Notes under the pieces: generated by a model
The model's input: only the letters and a program-made list of their open reading frames with translations
The model's database searches: none
What the model was told of the DNA's origin: nothing
Assembly (NCBI GenBank): GCA_001897855.1
Contig: MKUO01000001.1
Span: 1-64,000, forward strand
Direction of reading: 5' to 3'
DNA: 64,000 nucleotides
Source: Bacteroidetes bacterium 43-93
Lineage (GTDB): Bacteria; Bacteroidota; Bacteroidia; Chitinophagales; Chitinophagaceae
Shown here: piece after piece, positions 26,263 through 35,699 of the stretch
Position numbering within the stretch: the stretch's first letter is position 1
Layout: every line of letters begins with the position of its first letter
Program-made: the position numbers and the translations under genes

Positions 26263-29200
26263 CTACAAGCCTTTGCCGTGGCAGCTTTTATATTTTTTAC
26301 CACTACCACAAGGGCAAGGATCATTTCTGCCTATTTTAGGCCCTGTTTGTACAGGAGTGCGCCTTACAGCAGTTTGATCGTTATACATATCATGTTCATC
26401 AGCAGCATAATCCTGTCCGGCATCATCTATCTCATCTTTATTCATGTGCATCTGGCTCATGTCTGTATGCTGCTGCGGTATTTCGTTAACAGCTTGTGCA
26501 GGAACTTCCTCCTGTTGCATCGGGATGCCGGCACGTAATAAGAAAGAAATGATATTCTTGTTGGTTTCCAGCATCATTTGTTTGAAGAGGTTGAATGCTT
26601 CAAACTTGTATATCAGCAACGGATCTTTTTGCTCATAAGATGCCATTTGCACAGAGTTGCGCAAATCATCCATTGCACGCAGGTGATCTTTCCATGCGTC
26701 ATCTATCAGCGAGAGCGTGATGCCTTTTTCCAGGGATTGCACTACCGGCTTTGCCTGTTCGGCGACAGATTCTTTCAGGTTAGCATAAACCTGCATACCT
26801 CTGATGCCATCTGTAAATGGTATTACGATGTTTTCAACGCGATCTCCATTTTGTTCCAGTATTTGTGTCAATGGCCCTATCATTTGCTCACATACAGCAG
26901 TCCATTTGCGATGGTACAAGTCTTTTGCCTGATCGTAAAGCTGTTCGCCAAGCTGAGTGGTATTAATGGTTTTGAATTCATCAGCAGTAATGTTCGCCGG
27001 CTCCATGGCCATATGCTTCATTACCTCTATACGGAAAGCTTCAAAATCCCTGTTATCTTCAAACTGGCCTGCAAGATCTGCACAAACATCGAACATGGCA
27101 TTATCTATATCCAGCGCAAGCCTGTCACCAAACAGGGCGTGGTTGCGGCGCTTGTAGATAACATCGCGTTGCGCGTTCATCACGTCATCATACTCCAGCA
27201 AACGTTTACGAATGCCAAAGTTGTTTTCCTCCACTTTTTTCTGCGCGCGTTCAATGGATTTGCTGATCATGCTGTGCTGCAACACTTCACCATCCTTATG
27301 ACCCATTTTATCCATTAAGGAAGCAATACGTTCTGATCCGAAAAGGCGCATCAGGTCGTCTTCCAGCGATACAAAGAACTGAGATGTACCGGGGTCGCCC
27401 TGGCGGCCTGCACGGCCACGTAACTGGCGATCAACGCGGCGGCTTTCGTGGCGTTCTGTACCGATAATGGCAAGACCACCTGCGTCCTTTACGCCGGGTC
27501 CCAGCTTGATATCCGTACCACGGCCGGCCATATTGGTAGCGATTGTTATAGCGCCTGCCATACCGGCTTCCGCTACTATTTGTGCTTCCCTTGAGTGTTG
27601 TTTCGCATTCAATACATTATGCGGTATCTTTTTTTGCTGCAGCATACGGCTTAGCAATTCAGATACTTCTACAGACGTAGTACCTACCAGTACAGGCCTG
27701 CCTACGCCGCGCAATGCTTCTATTTCGTCAATAACAGCTTTATATTTCTCACGCTTGGTCTTATACACCAGGTCTTGCTGATCTTTACGGGAAATAGGCA
27801 GATTAGTTGGTATGCCTACTACTTCCAGTTTGTAGATTTCCCAAAATTCACCTGCTTCCGTTTCCGCAGTACCGGTCATACCACACAGTTTGTGGTACAT
27901 GCGGAAATAGTTTTGCAGTGTAATGGTAGCAAATGTCTGGGTGGCGGCTTCTACTTCAACATTTTCCTTTGCTTCGATAGCCTGGTGTAGTCCGTCGCTG
28001 TAGCGGCGTCCATCCAGGATACGGCCGGTCTGCTCATCTACAATCTTTACCTTTCCATCCATTACCACATACTCTACATCCTTATCAAATAGGGTGTAGG
28101 CTTTCAGCAATTGTTGTATAGAATGTATACGGTCTGCTTTTGTCGCATATTCCTGGAGCAGGACATCTTTACGTTGCGCTTTCTGTTCAGGCGTACCTTC
28201 TGATTTTTCGATCTCGGTCAGTTCTGTAGCAATATCGGGCAGTATAAAGAAGTTTGGATCTTCGCCTGATTGAGTGATAAGTGCCAGGCCTTTCTCCGTA
28301 AGATCAACACTATTGTTTTTTTCTTCGATAGTGAAGTACAATTCAGCATCAACTACCGGCATATTTCTTTTCTGCTCACCTATGTAATAGTTCTCAGATT
28401 TTTGCAAGATCTGTTTATTGCCGTCTTCACTTAGGTATTTAATAAGCGCAGTATTTTTAGGTAGGCCACGGAAAGCACGGTATAAGTGCAAGCCACCGGA
28501 GTCTTTATCGCTTTTGCCTTCAGCTATCAGCTTTTTAGCCTCTGTAAGACTGTTGTTGATCACACGCTTTTGCGCTTCTATCAATTTTTCTATGCGCGGT
28601 TTCAGCAGATGAAATTGTTGTTCATCACCTTTAGGAACCGGACCTGATATGATCAATGGCGTACGGGCATCATCCACAAGTACACTATCCACCTCATCCA
28701 CCATTGTGAAGTGGTGCTTGCGCTGCACTTTTTCGTCAGGGTGATGCACCATATTATCACGCAGGTAATCGAAACCAAATTCGTTATTGGTGCCATAAGT
28801 GATATCGGCCATATAGGCATTGCGCCTCATGGGTGAGTTAGGCTGGTGTTTATCTATACAGTCAACCGTAATGCCGAGGAACTCAAATATTGGAGCGTTC
28901 CATTCCTGGTCACGTCGTGCCAGGTAGTCGTTCACTGTTACAATATGCACGCCCTGCCCTGCAAGTGCGTTTAAGTAAGCTGGCAGGGTAGAAACCAATG
29001 TTTTACCTTCACCGGTTGCCATTTCAGCGATCTTACCTTCATGCAGTGTAATACCACCTATTAACTGCACATCATAGTGCACCATATTCCATATTACCGT
29101 ATTACCAGCGGCATTCCATGTATTACTATATATAGCTTTATCGCCGTCTATACGTATATAATCACGTTCCAGCGTCAGCTCCTTATCCAGGTCTGTTGCC

Positions 29201-29592
29201 GTAGATACGATCTCTGTATTTTCTTTAAAGCGGCGTGCTGTTTCCTTTACTACAGCAAATGCCTCCGGAAGTATTTTTTCCAAAACTACTTCCAGTTGCT
29301 CATCGCGCTTTTTTATGAGTTTATCTACTTCATTATATATGCCTTCTTTAGAATGCGGATCGTCATTTTCCTCTTCTGCTTTAGCCTTCAGACCATTGAT
29401 CTCAGCATCGATATCTTTTAATTGTTCAGCTATCTGAGCCCGGAATGCCCGGGTTTTATTGCGGAGTTCGTCAATAGATATCGACTGAAGGGTATTGTAA
29501 ATACGGTTTATCTCGGCAACAATGGGCTCTACACGCTTTACATCTTTATCAGACTTGCTGCCACCGAATAATTTTGAAAGAAAACCAATCAT
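26263..29592 (-). CDS. secA: Preprotein translocase ATPase SecA
   Basis: A 1109-residue SecA, the motor that pushes unfolded proteins through SecYEG. Visible are the nucleotide-binding [19 protein letters not shown], the [16 protein letters not shown] segment, [13 protein letters not shown] and [14 protein letters not shown], and the C-terminal SEC-C zinc motif [14 protein letters not shown] that binds SecB or the ribosome. It is about 200 residues longer than E. coli SecA because of inserts, for example around 330-420, typical of Bacteroidota. A cotranscribed partner is not evident. Confidence 0.97.
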   Translation of the reverse strand: MIGFLSKLFGGSKSDKDVKRVEPIVAEINRIYNTLQSISIDELRNKTRAFRAQIAEQLKDIDAEINGLKAKAEEENDDPHSKEGIYNEVDKLIKKRDEQLEVVLEKILPEAFAVVKETARRFKENTEIVSTATDLDKELTLERDYIRIDGDKAIYSNTWNAAGNTVIWNMVHYDVQLIGGITLHEGKIAEMATGEGKTLVSTLPAYLNALAGQGVHIVTVNDYLARRDQEWNAPIFEFLGITVDCIDKHQPNSPMRRNAYMADITYGTNNEFGFDYLRDNMVHHPDEKVQRKHHFTMVDEVDSVLVDDARTPLIISGPVPKGDEQQFHLLKPRIEKLIEAQKRVINNSLTEAKKLIAEGKSDKDSGGLHLYRAFRGLPKNTALIKYLSEDGNKQILQKSENYYIGEQKRNMPVVDAELYFTIEEKNNSVDLTEKGLALITQSGEDPNFFILPDIATELTEIEKSEGTPEQKAQRKDVLLQEYATKADRIHSIQQLLKAYTLFDKDVEYVVMDGKVKIVDEQTGRILDGRRYSDGLHQAIEAKENVEVEAATQTFATITLQNYFRMYHKLCGMTGTAETEAGEFWEIYKLEVVGIPTNLPISRKDQQDLVYKTKREKYKAVIDEIEALRGVGRPVLVGTTSVEVSELLSRMLQQKKIPHNVLNAKQHSREAQIVAEAGMAGAITIATNMAGRGTDIKLGPGVKDAGGLAIIGTERHESRRVDRQLRGRAGRQGDPGTSQFFVSLEDDLMRLFGSERIASLMDKMGHKDGEVLQHSMISKSIERAQKKVEENNFGIRKRLLEYDDVMNAQRDVIYKRRNHALFGDRLALDIDNAMFDVCADLAGQFEDNRDFEAFRIEVMKHMAMEPANITADEFKTINTTQLGEQLYDQAKDLYHRKWTAVCEQMIGPLTQILEQNGDRVENIVIPFTDGIRGMQVYANLKESVAEQAKPVVQSLEKGITLSLIDDAWKDHLRAMDDLRNSVQMASYEQKDPLLIYKFEAFNLFKQMMLETNKNIISFLLRAGIPMQQEEVPAQAVNEIPQQHTDMSQMHMNKDEIDDAGQDYAADEHDMYNDQTAVRRTPVQTGPKIGRNDPCPCGSGKKYKSCHGKGL

Positions 29593-29864
29593 CTTTTTTA
29601 GTTAATACTTGTATAGTTAAATAGTGCCGGAAATGTCAATCTTTGACACCGCAGACGGTATTCCTTTAATGTATCAAAGCCTGTGCTAAATTTTAAAACT
29701 GCCAGCCTGACACACAAAGGGCTCCAAAACTACGCCAAATGCCCGATTTGAACAAGCTAAAACGGTTTGATAACAAGCGGTTTAAAAAAAAATATCCCAA
29801 CCTCTTGCAAGGCAAGAAAATTTTTATGTATTTTGGAAACGATTTAGAAAAAACGCGCTTAATT

Positions 29865-30404
29865 ATGAAAAAAACCTTCATCCTCATTACAACTGTGCTG
29901 GCTTCGGTTTTTATAGCTAATAAAAGTTTTGCACAGGACGATGAATTAGTAAAGGTATACCGTTGGTATAATCCAAATGACCAAAATTACGTAACAGTTG
30001 CTGAAGGAGAATATCAGGAAGGCCAGATGTTGAACTGGAACTGGAAAGATAAGACTTCTATGTTTAGTGCGTATCGTAATCCCGGCGCTGACCGTGTTGC
30101 TGTTAATAGCTGGTACAATCCGGATACTAAGGATTATGCGAGCATTGCTGAAGATGAATATACAGACGATGCAATGATAAAGATGGGCTATACAAATAAG
30201 CACCTTCAATTCTATGCATTAACGCGCCGCGGACCCAATACGGTAAGTGTTTACCGTTGGTATGTTCCTAAAAACCACGATTGGGTTACTGTGTCTGAAG
30301 ATGGAGATACAGATGCTTACTATAAAAAAGGATATCGTCGTAAAACATTCCAATATTTTGGTATCGCACGTAGCTCTGATACGCAGATATACAATCAATT
30401 ATAG
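29865..30404 (+). CDS. Exported protein made of three RWY-type repeats
   Basis: A 179-residue protein with a signal peptide (NKSFA-QDDEL, cleavage near 24). The mature part has three repeats of about 50 residues, each starting V.RWYNP or V.SWYNP, then D-x-VTVAE/ASIAE and an aromatic FxA/FGI end. The layout recalls the DUF5648-type repeats of secreted lectin-like proteins, but the match is by eye. The start at 29865 is chosen because it opens a signal peptide; upstream in-frame codons read a charged, non-signal stretch. A bidirectional terminator follows. Confidence 0.7.
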   Translation: MKKTFILITTVLASVFIANKSFAQDDELVKVYRWYNPNDQNYVTVAEGEYQEGQMLNWNWKDKTSMFSAYRNPGADRVAVNSWYNPDTKDYASIAEDEYTDDAMIKMGYTNKHLQFYALTRRGPNTVSVYRWYVPKNHDWVTVSEDGDTDAYYKKGYRRKTFQYFGIARSSDTQIYNQL

Positions 30405-30425
30405 TTAAGATTGATAAATAATATT

Positions 30426-30450
30426 AAACCCCGCAATTGCGGGGTTTTTC
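30426..30450. terminator. Bidirectional terminator
   Basis: Perfectly self-complementary AAACCCCGCA/TGCGGGGTTT region (30426-30447) with T runs on both strands, between two convergent genes. Confidence 0.9.
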
Positions 30451-30453
30451 TAT

Positions 30454-31626
30454 TTACATCACTTGTACGATAAGGAATTTTAAATATTGTGTGCTGGGCA
30501 CATGCCAGAGAATTGGGTGGTCTGATGCCTGTGTTTGCCAGGTCACTTGCCGTATTTTCCTTTTCGCATCTTTGGCAGCCATGTCTATTATCTTAAGAAA
30601 CATGTCCGGCGGAACGAGGTTAGTGCAAGAAGCGGTAACGAGAAAGCCCCCGGGTTTGGTAAGTTTCATACTGCGCAGGTTGATTTCTTTATAGCCCGTG
30701 ATTGCTTTCTGTATGTTTTCCCTGCTTTTGGTAAATGCAGGAGGATCGATCATAACAACGTCGTACCTTCTGTTATCCTTACCCCATTGTTTCAGCACGT
30801 CAAAAGCATTAACCGCATCAAACTTACATATGTCCTGCAGGCCATTCAATTCTGCATTGCGGCGGGCTGTTTTTACTGCTTTTTCGGAAATATCGAGGCC
30901 TAATACGCTCTTAGCACCATAGTGAGCTGCATGCAAAGAAAATGTACCTGTATAACAGAAGGCTTCAAGTACATCTGCGCCTTTTACAATGTGTTGTATG
31001 GCCCGCCGGTTATCCTGCTGATCGAGGAAATAGCCTGTCTTCTGGCCGTTTTCTATATCAACGTGAAACTTTAGCCCATTTTCGTTCAGAATGATATTTG
31101 TATCAAAAGGCTCAGATAAAAATCCTTTTTGCTGTGCCAATCCTTCTAATTCGCGCACGGGCACATCATTTCGTTCATATATGCCTTGGGGCTTGAAGAT
31201 TTTTTGCAATGCGTCCACAATTGCGGGCTTCCACTTGTCAATACCCAAAGCCAGGGTTTGCAGTACCAGGTAATCGTTGAATTTGTCAATAATCAAGGCA
31301 GGCAAGCCATCGGCCTCCCCAAAAATAAGGCGGCAATTTTCTATATATCCAATGGACTGGCGATAAGCCCATGCCTCACTAATGCGGTTATAAAAGAATT
31401 CGTTGTTTATTTCTTCGCTTTTATTTCGGGAAAGTAAGCGTATACGTATTTGTGAAGCAGGATTTACATACCCTTTACCAATAAAAGAACCATTGTAAGA
31501 ATAAAGTTCTACTATATCACCTGCTTCATATTCTCCATCGCTATCTCCCAATTCGTTTGCAAAAACCCAAGGGTGGCCGTTAGCAACACGGTCTCCCGCT
31601 TTTTTTCTTAAAAAAAACTTAGCCAT
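30454..31626 (-). CDS. Class I rRNA large-subunit methyltransferase (RlmI/RlmK type)
   Basis: A 390-residue protein with an N-terminal PUA domain (about 1-85, RKKAGDRVANGHPWVFANE), a middle EEHD-like part and a C-terminal Rossmann methyltransferase (VLEAFCYTGTFSLHA as SAM loop, MIDPPAFTKS as the catalytic PP motif). This is the RlmI family, which methylates C5 of a cytosine in 23S rRNA. The ATG at 31626 is used; the first nine codons of the longer frame precede a -7 box, so the real start is probably here with a leader of about zero to two bases. recN is divergent, 61 bases away. Confidence 0.9.
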   Translation of the reverse strand: MAKFFLRKKAGDRVANGHPWVFANELGDSDGEYEAGDIVELYSYNGSFIGKGYVNPASQIRIRLLSRNKSEEINNEFFYNRISEAWAYRQSIGYIENCRLIFGEADGLPALIIDKFNDYLVLQTLALGIDKWKPAIVDALQKIFKPQGIYERNDVPVRELEGLAQQKGFLSEPFDTNIILNENGLKFHVDIENGQKTGYFLDQQDNRRAIQHIVKGADVLEAFCYTGTFSLHAAHYGAKSVLGLDISEKAVKTARRNAELNGLQDICKFDAVNAFDVLKQWGKDNRRYDVVMIDPPAFTKSRENIQKAITGYKEINLRSMKLTKPGGFLVTASCTNLVPPDMFLKIIDMAAKDAKRKIRQVTWQTQASDHPILWHVPSTQYLKFLIVQVM

Positions 31627-31630
31627 CGTG

Positions 31631-31638
31631 CAAAAATA
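31631..31638 (-). promoter_or_regulatory. -7 box of the rlmI-like gene
   Basis: TATTTTTG on the minus strand ends only 4 bases before the ATG at 31626, implying a leaderless or nearly leaderless transcript. No clear -33 TTG. Confidence 0.45.
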
Positions 31639-31664
31639 ACATACTGCAGACACCGGGGGTTAAT

Positions 31665-31672
31665 TATTTTTG
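31665..31672 (+). promoter_or_regulatory. -7 box of recN
   Basis: TATTTTTG on the plus strand, 15 bases before the recN ATG; together with the box at 31631-31638 it makes a compact divergent promoter pair 26 bases apart. Confidence 0.5.
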
Positions 31673-31687
31673 CGGTATCACGCTTGT

Positions 31688-33349
31688 ATGCTTAAGAAAC
31701 TAATTATTAATAACTACGCGATCATAGATCACCTGGAGCTGGAGCCGGACGCGAACCTGAATACGGTTACAGGGGAAACTGGAGCCGGAAAAAGTATAAT
31801 CCTGGGCGCATTATCTCTAATACTGGGAGAAAGGGCGGATACAAGTGTATTGATTAACAAAAATGAGAAATCTATTATCGAGGCGTGGTTCGATGTGGCG
31901 GATAACGCTTCTTTTGCAGCCATAATGGCAGAAGAGGAGCTGGATAATGATGCCATTTGCATTATCAGGCGCGAAATCAGCACTACAGGTAAATCAAGGG
32001 CATTTGTGAATGATACACCTGTAACGCTTAGTGTTTTAAATAAGCTTACATCCTTACTGGTAGATCTGCAGCAGCAATTTGGTCACCTGGCAATGGAAGA
32101 TGATAATTTTCAAATAGATGTAGTAGATGCCATTGCCCAAACCACGGAGTTGAAGAAAGATTACCAGTCTTTATATAGCAAGTACAAAAAAATATCTGCC
32201 ACCTTATCTGCTTTGATGGAACAGCAGGCTCAATGGCAAAAAGAGGCTGATTATAAGCAGTATCTGCTGAATGAGTTGACTGAAGTATCATTCAAAGAAA
32301 ATGAAATAGAACAGGCTGAATTGCAATTGAAGCAAATGACGCATGCCGAAAGGATATTAGGCGTTTTGCAGCAAGGACAGCAGATGTTAGCAGAGGGAGA
32401 GCAGCCGCTTGTCAACGAGATAAAACGCTTATTGCAACAGGTTCAGAGCATCGCAGAGGTTTTTGAAATGGCGAAGCCGTTGCAGGATAGAATTGCTTCG
32501 ACCTGGGCTGAACTGAAGGATATAGCTGATGAGTTTGAGGCATTGTCGGGCAGGGTGAATCTGGATGCCTCTCTGATGCAGCAGATGCAGGAACGTATAG
32601 ATATTGGCTATAAATTATTGAAGAAGCATAACGTCCGGACTACACAAGAGCTGATGGAACTGCAGCAACAATTGCAGAATGATTTAAAGGCAAGCCTTGA
32701 TTTGGGTGAACAAATTGATTCACTCATTTCAGATAAAAACAGCATATACGATGACCTTGTAAACAAGGCAAAAATATTATCAGCCGGTAGAGGTGCCGTT
32801 GTTCCTGACTTTGAGCATAAAATACAAGAGCTGTTAATCCTGGTTGGCATGCCTAATGCCCGAATCAAGATTGTGCAAAATTATTTAGCTGAACCGGTAG
32901 TTACGGGCATGGATGAAATAATGTTTATGCTAGACTCCAATAAGAGCGGTCAGTTTTCATTGTTGCATAAAGCCGCATCAGGTGGAGAAATGAGCCGTAT
33001 TATGTTATGCATCAAAGCACTTACAGCAAAGGCTATGGAATTGCCTACTTTAATATTCGACGAAGTAGATACAGGTATATCAGGGGAGGCGGCAAGACAA
33101 GTAGGCATACTGCTTCGCGAATTGGCTGAATATCACCAGGTGATATGTATTACGCATCAACCGCAGGTAGCGGCAAAAGGCACCCGGCATTTTTATGTGT
33201 ACAAAAATGAAGAAAAGGATGGGCGTATTACTACTAAGGTAAAAACTTTAACTAAAGATGAGCGTGTGCAGGCCATTGCCCAAATGATAGGAGGAGAAAA
33301 GCCTAGCGAGGCTGCCTTGCTCAATGCCAGGGAATTGGTTGGTGTATAA
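31688..33349 (+). CDS. recN: DNA repair protein RecN
   Basis: A 553-residue SMC-like ATPase: Walker A GETGAGKSIILGAL near residue 35, coiled coils at about 160-220 and 300-360 flanking the centre, the ABC signature ASGGEMSR (about 440) and Walker B LIFDEVDTGISG. RecN binds DNA ends and holds broken chromosomes together during double-strand break repair. The ATG at 31688 gives the usual MLKKLIINNYAIID start; six further in-frame codons exist upstream but only 14 bases after the -7 box. Confidence 0.95.
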   Translation: MLKKLIINNYAIIDHLELEPDANLNTVTGETGAGKSIILGALSLILGERADTSVLINKNEKSIIEAWFDVADNASFAAIMAEEELDNDAICIIRREISTTGKSRAFVNDTPVTLSVLNKLTSLLVDLQQQFGHLAMEDDNFQIDVVDAIAQTTELKKDYQSLYSKYKKISATLSALMEQQAQWQKEADYKQYLLNELTEVSFKENEIEQAELQLKQMTHAERILGVLQQGQQMLAEGEQPLVNEIKRLLQQVQSIAEVFEMAKPLQDRIASTWAELKDIADEFEALSGRVNLDASLMQQMQERIDIGYKLLKKHNVRTTQELMELQQQLQNDLKASLDLGEQIDSLISDKNSIYDDLVNKAKILSAGRGAVVPDFEHKIQELLILVGMPNARIKIVQNYLAEPVVTGMDEIMFMLDSNKSGQFSLLHKAASGGEMSRIMLCIKALTAKAMELPTLIFDEVDTGISGEAARQVGILLRELAEYHQVICITHQPQVAAKGTRHFYVYKNEEKDGRITTKVKTLTKDERVQAIAQMIGGEKPSEAALLNARELVGV

Positions 33350-33380
33350 AGAAGTGGAACTTCTAAGCCATCGCATAAAA

Positions 33381-33411
33381 TTAAAACAGCCTCGTAAAGA
33401 GGCTGTTTTAA
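33381..33411. terminator. Bidirectional terminator
   Basis: 13-bp perfect stem with loop GTAAA; A/T runs on both sides serve recN on the plus strand and the S46 peptidase gene on the minus strand. Confidence 0.92.
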
Positions 33412-33418
33412 TTAAAAA

Positions 33419-35599
33419 CTATTTTTTCTTGTCATTAACGATCTTCATTTCTTTCAACAGCCATCCTGCATTGCCAAACTTTTCTACGATGAAGAGGGTG
33501 TAGCGGATATCAAGCGAGATATTACGGCAAAGGTTCGGATCAAAATACAGATCGCTCATGGTACCTTCCCATACCCTGTCAAAGTTGGTTCCTATCAACT
33601 CACCTTTTGCATTTAATACCGGGCTACCTGAGTTTCCTCCGGATGTATGATTGCTTGCTATAAACGCGACAGGTACTGTACCATTGACAGCCCATCGGCC
33701 ATAATCTTTTTTGTTATAAAGCGCTTTTAATTTTTGCGGCACTTTAAATTCATCAACATCAGGATTGTCTTTTGCAATAACGCCATCTAATGTGGTTTGA
33801 TACGAATATCCTGCGGGGCCATCGGGATCAATACCATCTATTTTCCCATAGGTCAATCTCAATGTCAGATTAGCATCTGGGTAGAATACTTTATGCTTAT
33901 CCAATTGCATTTGGGCATTCATATAAAGCCTGTTTAGATAAGCCATATCGTTATAATAGCGGTTAATAAACGGAGTAAGATACATGCTCCTATATTGATT
34001 AGCGGCGTTGTAAAGAATCCATGCAGGATCGTTTTTGATCTTATTAGAATCAGTTGCAGTTGAGTTACCCGCAAAATGAGCGAGATCGTCACTGCTTGCA
34101 GCTATAGACGAAAAAACGTAGTTGCCCCATTGCGTATAGTCTTTCCCTTGCTCATTGTATTGTTTCGTAAACGCGGCTGGGATACGTCCCGCACATTTAT
34201 TCATAAAAAGTGGCATCAATACATCAAAAACATGTTTGTCTGTTTCTGCATCATAGTTTTTATAGAATCCGCCGGATGCTTTGGATAATTTTACCAGGCT
34301 ATCCTTTAATATGCCGCCATTTAACCCTGAACGCATCACCTGTAGCATTTTATCAAGAAGCGATGCTTGTTGGATGAGCTCTATTCCGTAAACAGCCTCT
34401 TTAAAATATTCATCCGTTTTAAGGATATCATTAACAGACAGTGATTTTGCTGCCATCTGGCTAAGCAGGTCATCGGCATAGGGCAAGCTATTATCGGTAA
34501 TAGCCCATTGCTGGAAGTTTCTTTCATAATCTTGTTTTTTGCCAAGAGCATTATTTATTTTCAAGCCTCTTACTTCTCCTTGCCATTTTTTCCAGCCGTT
34601 GGCAACCCCCGCGCGTTTAGAGGTATATTTAAGAAATACTTCCCTGTTCTTTTGCATTTGTTCCTGCCATGCAGTCAGTCTTTTTGTTCGGGCTTCAATG
34701 CGTATAGGATCAATAATGGAATATATCTGGTTGAGCTGGTACGACGATATATACTCACTGGTAGTGCCGGGGCAGCCATAAACCATTGTGAAGTCCCCCT
34801 CTTTGTAACCGGAAATATTAAGTGTAAAGTATTCTTTTGTTTCATACGGTTTATTGTCCTTTGAGTAATCCGCTGGTTTATTATCCTTGCCTGCATATAC
34901 TCTGAACATGCTAAAATCGCCGGTATGCCTTGGCCAGCTCCAGTTGTCAGTATCCCCGCCAAAGGTTCCTATTCCATTAGGTGGAAATCCTACCAGCCGT
35001 ATATCCCTGTAGGTTTCGGATAATATCACCCAGTATTGATTACCATTAAAATATGGTTTGATGGCAGCATCCAGCCCTGACGAAACTTTATATCCTTTTT
35101 CCAGATTTTTTATCCGCGTATTGACAATATTATTACGTTCGGCTTCGGGCATTGTATCAGTTAGGCCGGTTGTTATTTTGTCCGTAACATTCTCCATACG
35201 ACGTATGAATGTCACTGTCAATCCTCCGCAGGGCATTTCTTCACTGTTGCTCTGCGCCCAAAAACCATCAGCAAAATAGTCGTGTTCTTTGCTGCTTAGT
35301 CCTTGTACGGTTCCATATCCGCAATGATGATTAGTTAATATTAGCCCCTTTGATGATATGATCTCTCCCGTACACCCTTTACCGAATAATACTACGGCAT
35401 TGTTTAGTGAGGTTCCTGATGTATTGTAGATTTGCTCTATGGGTATTTGCAGTCCCATTTTTTGCATGTCTGTTTCCCTGCTTTTCAAGGTAGGTGGTAG
35501 CCACATACCTTCTTTAGCATAACCATGACAATTAGCGCCAACGAATGATAATAATATAGATGTCTTAATAATTGAAGAAAAAAGGGAAGACTTTAGCAT
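33419..35599 (-). CDS. S46 family dipeptidyl peptidase, DPP11-like
   Basis: A 726-residue periplasmic serine exopeptidase with a signal peptide (about 1-27). The catalytic His lies in TNHHCGYG (His91/92) and the Ser in SGGNSGSPV (Ser657). Residue 675, 18 after the catalytic Ser in FDRVWEG, is Arg; at the matching position Arg is found in DPP11 (Asp/Glu-specific) and Gly in DPP7 (hydrophobic), so acidic specificity is predicted. The length agrees with DPP11 (about 720). The ATG at 35599 starts the signal peptide; the 19 codons before it lack signal character. S46 enzymes help these bacteria live on peptides. Confidence 0.93.
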   Translation of the reverse strand: MLKSSLFSSIIKTSILLSFVGANCHGYAKEGMWLPPTLKSRETDMQKMGLQIPIEQIYNTSGTSLNNAVVLFGKGCTGEIISSKGLILTNHHCGYGTVQGLSSKEHDYFADGFWAQSNSEEMPCGGLTVTFIRRMENVTDKITTGLTDTMPEAERNNIVNTRIKNLEKGYKVSSGLDAAIKPYFNGNQYWVILSETYRDIRLVGFPPNGIGTFGGDTDNWSWPRHTGDFSMFRVYAGKDNKPADYSKDNKPYETKEYFTLNISGYKEGDFTMVYGCPGTTSEYISSYQLNQIYSIIDPIRIEARTKRLTAWQEQMQKNREVFLKYTSKRAGVANGWKKWQGEVRGLKINNALGKKQDYERNFQQWAITDNSLPYADDLLSQMAAKSLSVNDILKTDEYFKEAVYGIELIQQASLLDKMLQVMRSGLNGGILKDSLVKLSKASGGFYKNYDAETDKHVFDVLMPLFMNKCAGRIPAAFTKQYNEQGKDYTQWGNYVFSSIAASSDDLAHFAGNSTATDSNKIKNDPAWILYNAANQYRSMYLTPFINRYYNDMAYLNRLYMNAQMQLDKHKVFYPDANLTLRLTYGKIDGIDPDGPAGYSYQTTLDGVIAKDNPDVDEFKVPQKLKALYNKKDYGRWAVNGTVPVAFIASNHTSGGNSGSPVLNAKGELIGTNFDRVWEGTMSDLYFDPNLCRNISLDIRYTLFIVEKFGNAGWLLKEMKIVNDKKK

Positions 35600-35699
35600 T
35601 TGCAAGTGTTGATTACAGAAATAAAAATACTGCTTTGCTATAAAAGTTTTATCCAAATTGTTATATTAGCCCATAGAAAGTGAAACTCTTTTCTGCCTT

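Noticed and set aside
26578-27318. 246-codon plus-strand frame opposite secA
   Set aside because: Cys/His/Phe-rich composition is typical of a shadow frame and no start signals are present.
29739-29864. N-terminal extension of the RWY-repeat protein
   Set aside because: The added 42 residues are basic and precede a perfect signal peptide that starts at 29865.
29593-29864. Possible RNA gene upstream of the RWY-repeat protein
   Set aside because: No stable stem or consensus promoter found; AT-rich sequence with short chance inverted repeats only.
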